Shown: positions 25,849 through 33,397 of the stretch, piece after piece | How the letters are laid out: every line of letters starts with the position of its first letter | Numbering within the stretch: position 1 is the first letter of the stretch | Assembly (NCBI GenBank): GCA_016787295.1 | Contig: JAEUUX010000170.1 | Location: 1 to 33,536 of the forward strand | DNA length: 33,536 bases | Origin: Chitinophagales bacterium | Lineage (GTDB): Bacteria; Bacteroidota; Bacteroidia; Chitinophagales; UBA2359 | Direction of reading: 5' to 3' | Made by a program: the position numbers and the translations under genes | The notes under the pieces: generated by a model | Database searches by the model: none | What the model was told of the DNA's origin: nothing | What the model saw: only the letters and a program-made list of their open reading frames with translations

Positions 25849-27036
25849 TTAAGGTTTGTTTGATGGTTGAGAAACAATAATGTATTGGTTATACCCAATT
25901 TGGCGAAAATCTTCGTGTTTGTCTATGAGTTGGGTTAGGTCGTTTTGTTTTTCTTTGCGGAAATACAAAACACTACCGCGTTTGAGCAGTTGATATTTGC
26001 GGCTTTTGGAGAGGGTGGCGTTTTTATCCGAAAGATTAAAATAGTGTTGCGTTTTATCTATATCGGTTTGCAAAAAACGGAAGGTCTCTACTTCCGTAAT
26101 GCCAAACAAACAATGGTCGAGCAGATTTTGCTCAACATACGTATCGGCAATTAGCACCATTTGTTGCACTTGGGAGTTGTTGCAGTTTTGGGATTTGATG
26201 TGCGAAATCGGATAGCCATAATTATCAGGAATAGCCTCAACAGCTTTAGCTTCGAGCATGAATGCTGAACGTTCGCCACCAATATGGACAATGCCGTTGG
26301 TGAGTTGTTGTGGTGTTTTGAAACAAACATAGAATGCAAAACAGTAACTTTTCTGCACATCATCTTTTTTGTTCAGACAAAAAGAAGTTTGTTTATAATA
26401 GCCTTTTTCGTCGTCGTCTTCGTATTCGTTTTCTTTGCTTCGGGTGTGTGGTTTGTGCGAATTATTGCGCTTAATGCCTATTTTTTCCACTGCCGTAAAC
26501 ATATCTTCATACGTTTTGCGTTCGCCACCACAACCGACAATATAGTGTGTTAGCTTTTCTTTTGCGGTGTACTCTTTGTGGCTTATTAAGCGAATGGTAT
26601 TATCTGCTTCGACTTGCAGTTGCCAATCTGTGATAGTGCTTGGTTGATAGCTTCGGTTAAAAGGTGCTATCCAGTAGTCTTTGTTGGTGTCGGGGTCGTG
26701 CAGAAAAACGGGAGAAAGGCAGTCAATATTGCCAAAATCGTTTTTACTGTATGTGTCATTAACACCAAAACTTTTGCTGCCTATGAGTTCTTTGGCTTTG
26801 GCTTTGTCGATATCTGTTATTGCTTGGTTGATGTTGAGCAGCAAACCTGCTTCGTGCAACAATTGGTAACGGATAAGCCCAAGTAAGGTTGTTTGTTGGG
26901 GATAATAGTTGGATTTAACCAAATAGTTTTCGTTATCATTGCCAAAAGTGTTTTCGCCGCCAAAGAAAAAAGGTGATAGCGGTCGTAGCACTATTAGGTA
27001 CTTTTGATGAGGCGTTTGTGAGGAATTGTTGGTCAT
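25849..27036 (-). CDS. cmr3: Type III-B effector subunit Cmr3
   Basis: A 395-residue Cas5-like RAMP protein that binds the 5' handle of the crRNA and contacts Cas10. The N-terminal LRPLSPFFFGGENTFG and QTTLLGLIRYQLL are typical of Cmr3. Later FGITEVETFRFLQTD (C-terminal half) and a final Gly-poor RAMP fold follow. The start ATG 27036 overlaps the cas10 stop as ATGA, implying translational coupling. There is an Arg/Glu/Asp-rich loop in the middle (about residues 195-215). Confidence 0.9.
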   Translation of the reverse strand: MTNNSSQTPHQKYLIVLRPLSPFFFGGENTFGNDNENYLVKSNYYPQQTTLLGLIRYQLLHEAGLLLNINQAITDIDKAKAKELIGSKSFGVNDTYSKNDFGNIDCLSPVFLHDPDTNKDYWIAPFNRSYQPSTITDWQLQVEADNTIRLISHKEYTAKEKLTHYIVGCGGERKTYEDMFTAVEKIGIKRNNSHKPHTRSKENEYEDDDEKGYYKQTSFCLNKKDDVQKSYCFAFYVCFKTPQQLTNGIVHIGGERSAFMLEAKAVEAIPDNYGYPISHIKSQNCNNSQVQQMVLIADTYVEQNLLDHCLFGITEVETFRFLQTDIDKTQHYFNLSDKNATLSKSRKYQLLKRGSVLYFRKEKQNDLTQLIDKHEDFRQIGYNQYIIVSQPSNKP

Positions 27037-28637
27037 ATTGTAGGTGGGGTGTTATTGTTTGGGGAACTTAGGAACTGAATAGTGCGCAATAGGGCATAGT
27101 AGGTTTTCATTGCCGTGTCTTCTTCTTTATCAAACGTTTTGTAGCATATCCACAACAAATCTGATACATACTCAATATATTTTTCTGTGTCGCCTTGGTG
27201 TATGGTTTCGTTGAAAAAGTTGGTAAAAAAGTGGATGAATGGGTTGCTGTCTGTTTCTCGCTGTTGCCAGATATGGTGAAGCAGGCTTTGGTTGTCGCGC
27301 AATTTGTAGATTAGCGACTGTAGACTTGCTTCTGAAAGGTGGATTTTGCCTATTTTTTCGATAAAATGGGTATATAATTGTCCTTCTTCACCTGTTTTTT
27401 TATGCAAAGTTGCTTCCCACCATTGTCCGCTGTGTTTTTGGATGCGGAAGGCGATGGCGTTTTTTGGGGAGGATTTCGCTTTTTCGAACAATAAGTTACG
27501 TGACATCTCCAAAGCCTCGAACATAGGGAATTTGTGATATGTAATAGATAAACCTAATGAAAGGCTCACCCCGTCACCAAACCCGCTATTAGCAAACTTT
27601 TTCTGAATACTGTCCATGAGTTCAAAAATACTGCTACCTTCGGCACAAACAGGTGCCAAAAACAATAAATCATCGCCACCAATATACAAAGGTTTTCCGC
27701 CATAGTTGCTAATCTCTTTCGCAGCCCATATAGCAAAATCGTACAATTTTTTAGAAAAACCAGTAAAATCATTTTCGTTAATGGCTTTTATCGTTTCGCC
27801 TATATTATCCCCATCGGCATGAACAATGCAAATATAACGATGGTAAGGCATCAGGTCTTTATTGTTTTTCAGTTTCGTATAAATCCCTTCTTCTTCGCCG
27901 CCATTATTCTGTGCAAATAATTCTGAATGGTTTTCGTATAGCCCAATAGTTGCTATATCAACAATGGAAGGAAAGCCATCGATATGTTTATATTTGCCTT
28001 TATTTTCAACTTGTTTAAAAGTTTCTTTAAATAGTTTGGAGCTATTAATGTTTTCGAAAAAAAGCTCTAAATAATTCGCTTTACTTCGTTTTGTATTAGC
28101 GTTAGTGCTTTCTTGCTCTTCTTCTTTAGGCACAACTTTGCATTGTAGTTCGAGGGTATCCAAATAAGGCGTAAGCGCAATAATGGCATTTTCGTTTGCT
28201 TTGAGCGTCTTTTCTACTATGCAGAATCTGAAATACTGTTTTATATACGCAGTTATGCTTTTTTCTTTTACTTCAATATTGTTTTTTTGAAAACAAGAAA
28301 TCATTATGCAGCTAACTTCGTTGAGGGTTTTCTCTATTGCCCTGTTAAGTTTTGCTGCCTCGTCTCCCTTGTTTTTACGAAAAATAAGGCGGTCAGGAAA
28401 AACACCTGCTCCATAATGATTCAGCGGTTCGTTACTATTCTCATTAGAATAATAAGGTATCAAAATTTGTTCGGAGGTGATACCTTCTTCTTGCAAGTTT
28501 TTAATGATATTGCCCATTATGTAGGAAAATAAGTAGCTGGCTCCCCACAGTTCGCGCGTAGCTCGTGCAAGAAGTAAGGTCTGATAAATCGGACCAATAG
28601 TAAGGGCGATATAAGAAGGCTGGGTAGATGAGCTCAT
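27033..28637 (-). CDS. cas10: Cas10 (Cmr2), cyclase-type, without HD domain
   Basis: A 534-residue signature subunit of type III-B systems. ATG 28637 (MSSSTQPSY) overlaps the hepT stop as ATGA; longer in-frame sequence upstream is antisense-like hepT DNA. The protein begins directly with the first palm-like domain (IGPIYQTLLLARATRELWGA). The second palm has HADGDNIGE (about residues 273-281) and YIGGDDLLFLAP with the GGDD catalytic pair at 320-323. No HD nuclease domain precedes the palm, and 534 residues is well short of HD-containing Cmr2 proteins. So it should synthesise a nucleotide messenger on target RNA binding but not cut DNA. In B. fragilis an HD-less Cas10 next to CorA makes SAM-AMP; the same product here is inference. 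Confidence 0.93.
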   Translation of the reverse strand: MSSSTQPSYIALTIGPIYQTLLLARATRELWGASYLFSYIMGNIIKNLQEEGITSEQILIPYYSNENSNEPLNHYGAGVFPDRLIFRKNKGDEAAKLNRAIEKTLNEVSCIMISCFQKNNIEVKEKSITAYIKQYFRFCIVEKTLKANENAIIALTPYLDTLELQCKVVPKEEEQESTNANTKRSKANYLELFFENINSSKLFKETFKQVENKGKYKHIDGFPSIVDIATIGLYENHSELFAQNNGGEEEGIYTKLKNNKDLMPYHRYICIVHADGDNIGETIKAINENDFTGFSKKLYDFAIWAAKEISNYGGKPLYIGGDDLLFLAPVCAEGSSIFELMDSIQKKFANSGFGDGVSLSLGLSITYHKFPMFEALEMSRNLLFEKAKSSPKNAIAFRIQKHSGQWWEATLHKKTGEEGQLYTHFIEKIGKIHLSEASLQSLIYKLRDNQSLLHHIWQQRETDSNPFIHFFTNFFNETIHQGDTEKYIEYVSDLLWICYKTFDKEEDTAMKTYYALLRTIQFLSSPNNNTPPTI

Positions 28638-28975
28638 ATATGGGTTAAAAGTTTTTTTAGTTTGAGTAAAAGCTGTGGCAAATGGTTTTTGATAATGTTC
28701 CATTCTATTTGTCTCTCTACACGAAAATACTCGTGTATCAGCACATTGCGAAAAGCCACCATTTTTTGCCATTCTATGTGGGTATGTTGGAGCATAAATG
28801 CTTCGGGCAGTTGACGGGTTGCCTCTCCCACTATTTCGAAACATCGGTCGACGGCATAACTTGTCTTATTGTCCGCCTCAAACATAGTATAATCCATGTC
28901 GGAAGTGAACACTAAAATAAGTTCCATATTGTGAACAATATCTTGTACGATGAGTTTTTCATCTCTTTTAGACAT
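28634..28975 (-). CDS. hepT: HEPN-domain RNase toxin, HepT/DUF86 family
   Basis: A 113-residue all-helical protein of the HepT (DUF86) family. The active-site motif RNVLIHEY (about residues 75-82) fits R-X4-H-X-Y exactly: Arg and His for RNA cleavage, and the Tyr that MntA-type partners modify with AMP. Conserved YAVDRCFEIVGEATRQLP is also present. The start overlaps the mntA stop by 8 bp, and its own stop overlaps the cas10 start as ATGA. So it is inside the cmr operon and coupled to both neighbours. In known pairs HepT is an RNase toxin silenced by MntA. Whether this pair is an addiction module or a working part of the CRISPR response is not shown by sequence. Confidence 0.9.
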   Translation of the reverse strand: MSKRDEKLIVQDIVHNMELILVFTSDMDYTMFEADNKTSYAVDRCFEIVGEATRQLPEAFMLQHTHIEWQKMVAFRNVLIHEYFRVERQIEWNIIKNHLPQLLLKLKKLLTHI

Positions 28976-29270
28976 ATTGCAAATCGTTTTTGATGTATTG
29001 CCAATAAGGGGCGGGTATAGCGCCTTCGGTTACTAAATCTATTTTTTTGTTCCCAAATAGTGTTTGTAGTTCAAAATAAAGATCTAGATATTCATAACCG
29101 ACTTGTTGATGTGTAAAGTTGACCAATAAATCAATATCACTGGTTTCGGTAGCCTCGTTTCGGCTATACGAACCAAATAAAGCTAAAGAGTGAATAGGAT
29201 ATTTAGCTTTAAGGGCGGGTAGTTCCTGTCGCAAAAGTGCTATAATGCTGTTGTTATTAATTGGTGTCAT
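28968..29270 (-). CDS. mntA: MntA-type minimal nucleotidyltransferase antitoxin
   Basis: A 100-residue DNA-polymerase-beta-like nucleotidyltransferase. FGSYSRNEATETSDIDLLV fits the MntA motif G-S-X10-D-X-D exactly, and KKIDLV supplies the third Asp. The chosen ATG 29270 (MTPINNNSI) gives the usual MntA length; a longer frame to 29339 reaches into the end of cmr1 without family support. Known MntA enzymes transfer AMP to the conserved Tyr of HepT and so block its RNase activity. It starts 53 bp after the cmr1 stop, the only sizeable gap in the operon, and overlaps hepT by 8 bp. Confidence 0.9.
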   Translation of the reverse strand: MTPINNNSIIALLRQELPALKAKYPIHSLALFGSYSRNEATETSDIDLLVNFTHQQVGYEYLDLYFELQTLFGNKKIDLVTEGAIPAPYWQYIKNDLQYV

Positions 29271-29323
29271 AAAACTTATTATTAAGATGAAACAAAATCT
29301 TAGTTCACCGAAGCAACGTACTT

Positions 29324-30553
29324 CTACACCTGCTTCCAATCTTTTCCTAAGTAATTTTTCAAAAAATCACCTAAATTTAAAATCATTTCAAGCGGTGGTG
29401 TTTTGATGTGCAAAGGAACACGGTCGTCAGCGCTAAATTCAAAAGTACGTTCGTACAAATCATCGGGTATTTCACCACAAAGGATATAGATGTGCTTATT
29501 AACGACTTTGAAAGTTAGCGGCGATTTAAAGCGCTCTATTTCGCCCGCCAAATCGTTAATTTTTACTTTATCTATAGGAATGCTTGCTTGCATATAGACA
29601 TATTCCTCTGCCAAACCCAATAGTATGCGAATGTAGCGCTCGTTGGGCCAAGCGACTATTTGTTTTGCTCCATCGGCTTGTTCGCGGTTTTCTTTGCGAT
29701 AATACAAACAGTCTTTAATAGGAACGGCTTCCCAAACAACAGGAAGTCCCTCTATTTTTTTTGTTAGATAATGTTGTTGCAATTTGGAGGGCGTTTGGCG
29801 AATCCCATCGCTGTTTTTCTTGCCTTTGCCGCTTTTCAATACCTGATAGGTGTCTGTTATCATCTTGAAAATTTGGTCTATTCCAATATACGTTTGGATA
29901 GAACAAAAAACAGGACGTGCATTTTGGCGAAAAATCTCTGTAATGCGTTCATCGTTCAAATTGGCAGTGGTGAAACTGCCAAAACCTTTGCTTTGGCGCG
30001 TACCAAAGTTGTGCAACAACAAAAATTCTTCAAAATATTTGTCAATAATATCGAGCAAGTCGGTATTAAGCGAAAAAAAAGTAACCGTAATGCTGCCTTC
30101 ACACAATACTCCTTTGCGGATAGAGTCAAAATCGGCTTCATAAGATTTGATGAACTGATTATCGGCAAAGTAGGGCGCAGGCGAAATGGGTATGTAAGCG
30201 TTTTTGCTAACCAAATCTTTCTGTTTTCCGTTGAGCAAACTTGCAAAAATGTAGTTTTTTGCGTTTCCTTCTTCCGTAATGCGCACTTTGTAGTCCAAGG
30301 CAGGGAACTCGGCTTGGTTTTTACCAATAAAAAAATGGCGTGCCTCTTTTTTTATGTTCTTCTTCCAATCTTTATCGGTCGAAGTAGGATCGTTCTGCCA
30401 AGATTCCTTAGCGATAATGAATTTATCCAACTTTGGTTTTAGTTCGGTGGCGCGCAAAGTAGCTCCATCTTGGTCGGCTTGAAAATGGATAATAGGTGTG
30501 TGTTGTTGTAATTGAAATTCTCGGATGAATCTTGACTGGTTGTTGTTTGTCAT
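29324..30553 (-). CDS. cmr1: Probable type III-B effector subunit Cmr1
   Basis: A 409-residue RAMP-like protein, first gene of the cmr operon. The N-terminus reads FQLQQHTPIIHFQADQDGA then TLRATELKPKLDKF, the form I associate with Bacteroidota Cmr1-type proteins, though it differs from the shorter archaeal Cmr1 signature. A Gly-rich stretch NFGTRQSKGFGSFTTA (near residue 190) is a RAMP hallmark. Position also argues for Cmr1: the operon then has all six subunits in the usual order. Cmr1 sits at the 3' end of the crRNA filament and helps seal the target RNA. A TACCTTTGC promoter box lies 43 bp upstream. If not Cmr1 it is another RAMP filling that place. Confidence 0.78.
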   Translation of the reverse strand: MTNNNQSRFIREFQLQQHTPIIHFQADQDGATLRATELKPKLDKFIIAKESWQNDPTSTDKDWKKNIKKEARHFFIGKNQAEFPALDYKVRITEEGNAKNYIFASLLNGKQKDLVSKNAYIPISPAPYFADNQFIKSYEADFDSIRKGVLCEGSITVTFFSLNTDLLDIIDKYFEEFLLLHNFGTRQSKGFGSFTTANLNDERITEIFRQNARPVFCSIQTYIGIDQIFKMITDTYQVLKSGKGKKNSDGIRQTPSKLQQHYLTKKIEGLPVVWEAVPIKDCLYYRKENREQADGAKQIVAWPNERYIRILLGLAEEYVYMQASIPIDKVKINDLAGEIERFKSPLTFKVVNKHIYILCGEIPDDLYERTFEFSADDRVPLHIKTPPLEMILNLGDFLKNYLGKDWKQV

Positions 30554-30595
30554 GATATGTACCTTTATGTTTTAATGGAATAGTATAATTTTGGA

Positions 30596-30604
30596 GCAAA
30601 GGTA
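30596..30604 (-). promoter_or_regulatory. Bacteroidota -7 promoter box of the cmr operon
   Basis: The minus strand reads TACCTTTGC, an exact TAnnTTTG match, 43 bp before the cmr1 start. It implies that cmr1 to cmr6, including mntA-hepT, is transcribed from its own promoter rather than only from corA. The gap from 30554 to 30677 contains nothing else recognised. Confidence 0.65.
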
Positions 30605-30677
30605 AAAAGTTTATTTGTGAAAATGGAGAAAGGAGAGAGAAAACAATAAACTATTTCGAAGTAGAAGCATCATTATC

Positions 30678-31109
30678 CTAATTACTTTTTTTCGAAGTTA
30701 CAATTTCTTCAACTTTTTCTATATATCGCAGCAAGTCGTCAAGCGAAATTTTATGCTCAACACCTATTTTAAACAAGCGCTCAAGGTGTTCAAAATCATC
30801 AGGCTTACTAACTGGTGAAGGTTCTTTTTCTGCTTATTTTCTCCTCAACTCCTTTCTTTCCTCCATTGTTTTGTCGAATTCGTGCCGTTGATTGTTCAAC
30901 AACTGCGTGAAATAACCATATACCAAAATGGCTATGACAAAAACCGTATTGCAAATCGGGAATATGTAGAAAAAAGGTAGCGTACCATACCAATTTTTTT
31001 CATCTAAGCATTTTAAAAAAAAGAAACTAACTGCATTAAGCACAGCGCATACAATAACAGCGCATACAATAACAGCCCAACATAGCGTTGATGTATTTTC
31101 TGTTGACAT
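30678..31109 (-). pseudogene. Small two-helix membrane protein, interrupted by an in-frame TAA
   Basis: ATG 31109 opens a 91-residue product with two membrane helices (about residues 9-32 and 43-67) and a charged tail ending MEERKELRRK, then TAA at 30834-30836. The same frame continues open for 51 codons to a TAG at 30678, encoding protein-like sequence: AEKEPSPVSKPDDFEHLERL, then FKIGVEHKISLDDLLRYIEK. No ATG precedes that second part. The simplest reading is one 143-residue gene with a nonsense mutation; readthrough or a separate small gene with a weak start are alternatives. The start is 5 bp after the corA stop, so it is cotranscribed with corA. Helix 1 carries a 15-bp tandem duplication (31045-31074, repeating AVIVC). 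Function unknown; its place suggests a CorA partner. Confidence 0.7.
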
Positions 31110-31114
31110 ACAAT

Positions 31115-32680
31115 TTATTTTTTTTGAAGTAAACGAATAATTCCGTCAGAAATAAAAAATACGATAGCAATAATGGCAACACCTATCCAAAATTTTTCAG
31201 TAGGTTTTCCTATTTCTGCATTGATGCCCAATATACCTGCAACGAGGCTTGCGGGCAAGAATTTACCTGCAATAAAAGTTAGATGCCCTTGTTGTATGGT
31301 ATCCGAAAAAGTGTTGAGTTCTTGTATTTCGCGCCCTAAATCTTCCACATCTTGACGAATGCGCATTTGTTGCTGAAGTTGGTCATACAATTCAATACCC
31401 TGCTCCTGTGGGCTAATCTCGCGAAAATAGATACGGTTAACAAACTTTATATAGCTTAAATATAGTTTGGCAATATGAGGGCGTTCTGCATCTAATTTTC
31501 TGAAATCGCTGCTCAAACGTTCAGATATGCGCGCCACTTCGCCCGAAAAGTTGATAAGCGAAGCCCGCTGCACCAAACACAGTAAAACCATCTGAAAGTA
31601 TATATAACGAACATGGTGGATAAGTACATTTTTAGGAAACCAAGAGTCGGTAGCCAACACAACCATCGAGTAGCGGCTTATGCCAAACAAATGTCCCGCA
31701 TATTTTCCATCTGCTTTATATCCTAACCAACGGTCGTAGGTTGCCGCCTCTAAGTGGCGATTCAACATCGTTTCACTATGGCAAGTTGAACCGCTACCAT
31801 CTACAAAAACATATTCGTACCATTGTTTTTTTGCTTCTTTTGCTTCTTCCTCTTCGTTTGCACTATCACTGTCGTCTTTTTCAGCTATTTTAGCCAAATC
31901 TTCCAACAAAGATTGATTAATGGCATAAGATAATACAAACATTCGGTCGTCCAAAATCGGGTGTATTAACACGTCACCCTTCAAATGGTGTTGGTACATG
32001 GTTACGAAACGTTGCCCCAAAAGTTTAGCAAAATGATTTGGCAATACAAATGGCATTTCCACCACTTGCTCCTGTTGGTCATAGTGCGAAAAATCTTCTA
32101 TTATCTCCGTGCCACCTATCCAATCAACATCTTGCAATTTGATGCTGTTAGCTAAAAAACTCCCTTTGGGAATTTGCGTTAGCCTATTATTATCCGTTCC
32201 CAAGAACTGTGGATAAAGGCGTCGCCCGCTATCATTGATTTTCAGTATATCATCAAAATCTTTGTAGGTGCGATTCTCCAAATGAAACGATAACACTCCA
32301 ATACCATCGTCATACAAATTGAGCAGTATTTTTTGAATGGAGAGTTGATAATCTTTTTTCGCAAAACTAATGTTATAGGTCGAAGTAGGGCAAACACCTT
32401 TATACTCAAACTGTAATGCCCCAATGTTGCGCTGTTTTTCGTCTAAACAAAGCACATCGCGCGCAAAGTCATAGAAATAGCTATATTCGTTATAAGTATT
32501 GTACCCCTGCTTGATTTGTGGAACAAATGTAAACGGCTCCCAATAAGGAACAGGCAATTGCTTTTGTATGTCCTTGAGTAAAGTGCGTCCGCTCAAAGGA
32601 GTTTTTGTGTGTTTTTCGCCTTGCCATATTTCCCACTTAAAAGGAAACAAAAAAACATGATAACTGTACAATTCGCTCAT
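31115..32680 (-). CDS. corA: CRISPR-associated CorA-like membrane effector
   Basis: A 521-residue protein. A large soluble N-terminal part (about 1-400), with an acidic EEEEAKEAKK loop, leads into long helices (EISPQEQGIELYDQLQQQMR) and two C-terminal membrane helices, the CorA/Mg-transporter layout. Helix 1 ends SLVAGILGIN, where magnesium-transporting CorA has G-M-N, so Met is replaced by Ile. A short loop (AEIGKPTEKF) and helix 2 (WIGVAIIAIVFFISDGI) follow. CorA homologues next to HD-less Cas10 are known membrane effectors of type III systems; in B. fragilis SAM-AMP triggers one. By that precedent this protein should disrupt the membrane when Cas10 signals. No TAnnTTTG box was found directly upstream; a terminator-like hairpin lies 39 bp before the start. 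Confidence 0.85.
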   Translation of the reverse strand: MSELYSYHVFLFPFKWEIWQGEKHTKTPLSGRTLLKDIQKQLPVPYWEPFTFVPQIKQGYNTYNEYSYFYDFARDVLCLDEKQRNIGALQFEYKGVCPTSTYNISFAKKDYQLSIQKILLNLYDDGIGVLSFHLENRTYKDFDDILKINDSGRRLYPQFLGTDNNRLTQIPKGSFLANSIKLQDVDWIGGTEIIEDFSHYDQQEQVVEMPFVLPNHFAKLLGQRFVTMYQHHLKGDVLIHPILDDRMFVLSYAINQSLLEDLAKIAEKDDSDSANEEEEAKEAKKQWYEYVFVDGSGSTCHSETMLNRHLEAATYDRWLGYKADGKYAGHLFGISRYSMVVLATDSWFPKNVLIHHVRYIYFQMVLLCLVQRASLINFSGEVARISERLSSDFRKLDAERPHIAKLYLSYIKFVNRIYFREISPQEQGIELYDQLQQQMRIRQDVEDLGREIQELNTFSDTIQQGHLTFIAGKFLPASLVAGILGINAEIGKPTEKFWIGVAIIAIVFFISDGIIRLLQKK

Positions 32681-32718
32681 GAAATTAATAAAGGTTTGGG
32701 GGGATAGAATGATGCAAT

Positions 32719-32757
32719 AAAAAAAATTGCAAGTCCGATATACCTATACCAACTTGC
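32719..32757 (-). terminator. Terminator-like hairpin between the WDGH gene and corA
   Basis: On the minus strand GCAAGT (32757-32752) and ACTTGC (32734-32729) pair, with an inner TATA/TATA extension, and are followed by a run of eight T (32726-32719). It should end the WDGH transcript. Only about 38 bp remain before the corA ATG, so it could also act as an attenuator in a corA leader. The rest of the gap from 32681 to 32909 has no further clear signal; CATAGTTTG near 32780 is one base short of a -7 box. Confidence 0.65.
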
Positions 32758-32909
32758 CTACTTCAGTACAAACTATGAAAGGCAACAAAAAGTTCCCGAC
32801 ACATTTATTTTTTCTTGTTTTTTTAAATAAATAGCAATGCTTTATTGTTGGAAAGTAGAATGAACGTTCAGCAAAACTGTACCGCTTCTCTCCTACCCTA
32901 TCCACTTTG

Positions 32910-33293
32910 TTATCGCTCATACAACTGTCTCAAACGTGCCAATACCTCTTTTGATTGATGTCCGTCCCAGATAGGCGAACAAGGCAAAGTAGTAGCAAAA
33001 CCCGCCTCGTCCCAACGGTTCATGGGTAGGTGATAGCTAATCTGCTGTCCTGCGGCGGTATCTATGCCCATAATAAACCAACCTTCCCATACCACGCCAT
33101 CATGATGAGCCATACTTCGCCAAATTTGGTGTTGGTCGGTTTCGTAGGTGTGTAATAAGTAGCACAAAGCCATAAATAACGTAATGCGGTGGTCATACAA
33201 TTCGGCGAAAGTATGATGTCCATCGCTAATCAAGTTAGTGTCGGCTTTACTTTGCTGGATAAGCCAATTTAAGGCTTGCTCTGTATTGGTCAT
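32910..33293 (-). CDS. WDGH-domain protein
   Basis: A 127-residue soluble protein with the features of the WDGH domain family: FAELYDHRITLFMALCYLL, WRSMAHHDGVVWEGWFIMG, ISYHLPMNRWDEAGFA, and near the end PIWDGHQSKEVLARLRQLY, which contains the WDGH motif itself. The family is common in phages and their hosts; its biochemical role is not known to me. ATG 33293 lies about 36 bp after a TATTTTTGC promoter box, and a hairpin with a T run follows the gene. It is transcribed toward corA but is separated from it by that hairpin, so a link to the CRISPR locus is only positional. Confidence 0.82.
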   Translation of the reverse strand: MTNTEQALNWLIQQSKADTNLISDGHHTFAELYDHRITLFMALCYLLHTYETDQHQIWRSMAHHDGVVWEGWFIMGIDTAAGQQISYHLPMNRWDEAGFATTLPCSPIWDGHQSKEVLARLRQLYER

Positions 33294-33328
33294 ATTAAAG
33301 AAAAATTATAACACAGTTATTCTGTTGC

Positions 33329-33337
33329 GCAAAAATA
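33329..33337 (-). promoter_or_regulatory. Bacteroidota -7 promoter box of the WDGH gene
   Basis: The minus strand reads TATTTTTGC, matching TAnnTTTG, 36 bp before the ATG. It is close to the start of the right-end repeat array. Confidence 0.55.
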
Positions 33338-33397
33338 CAACAACTATTTCATTTCACCAAGTTTTTTAATCAAGTTATTTATCGATGTTTCCCATGA

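Noticed and set aside
25842-25898. Upstream extension of cmr4 beyond ATG 25841
   Set aside because: The extension is the overlapping end of cmr3 in another frame; the Cmr4 family begins a few residues before the RCLTNMHVGSG motif.
29771-30442. Plus-strand open frame of 223 codons within cmr1
   Set aside because: Antisense to cmr1, with no family signature or promoter, while the minus frame carries RAMP motifs and lies in a tight operon.
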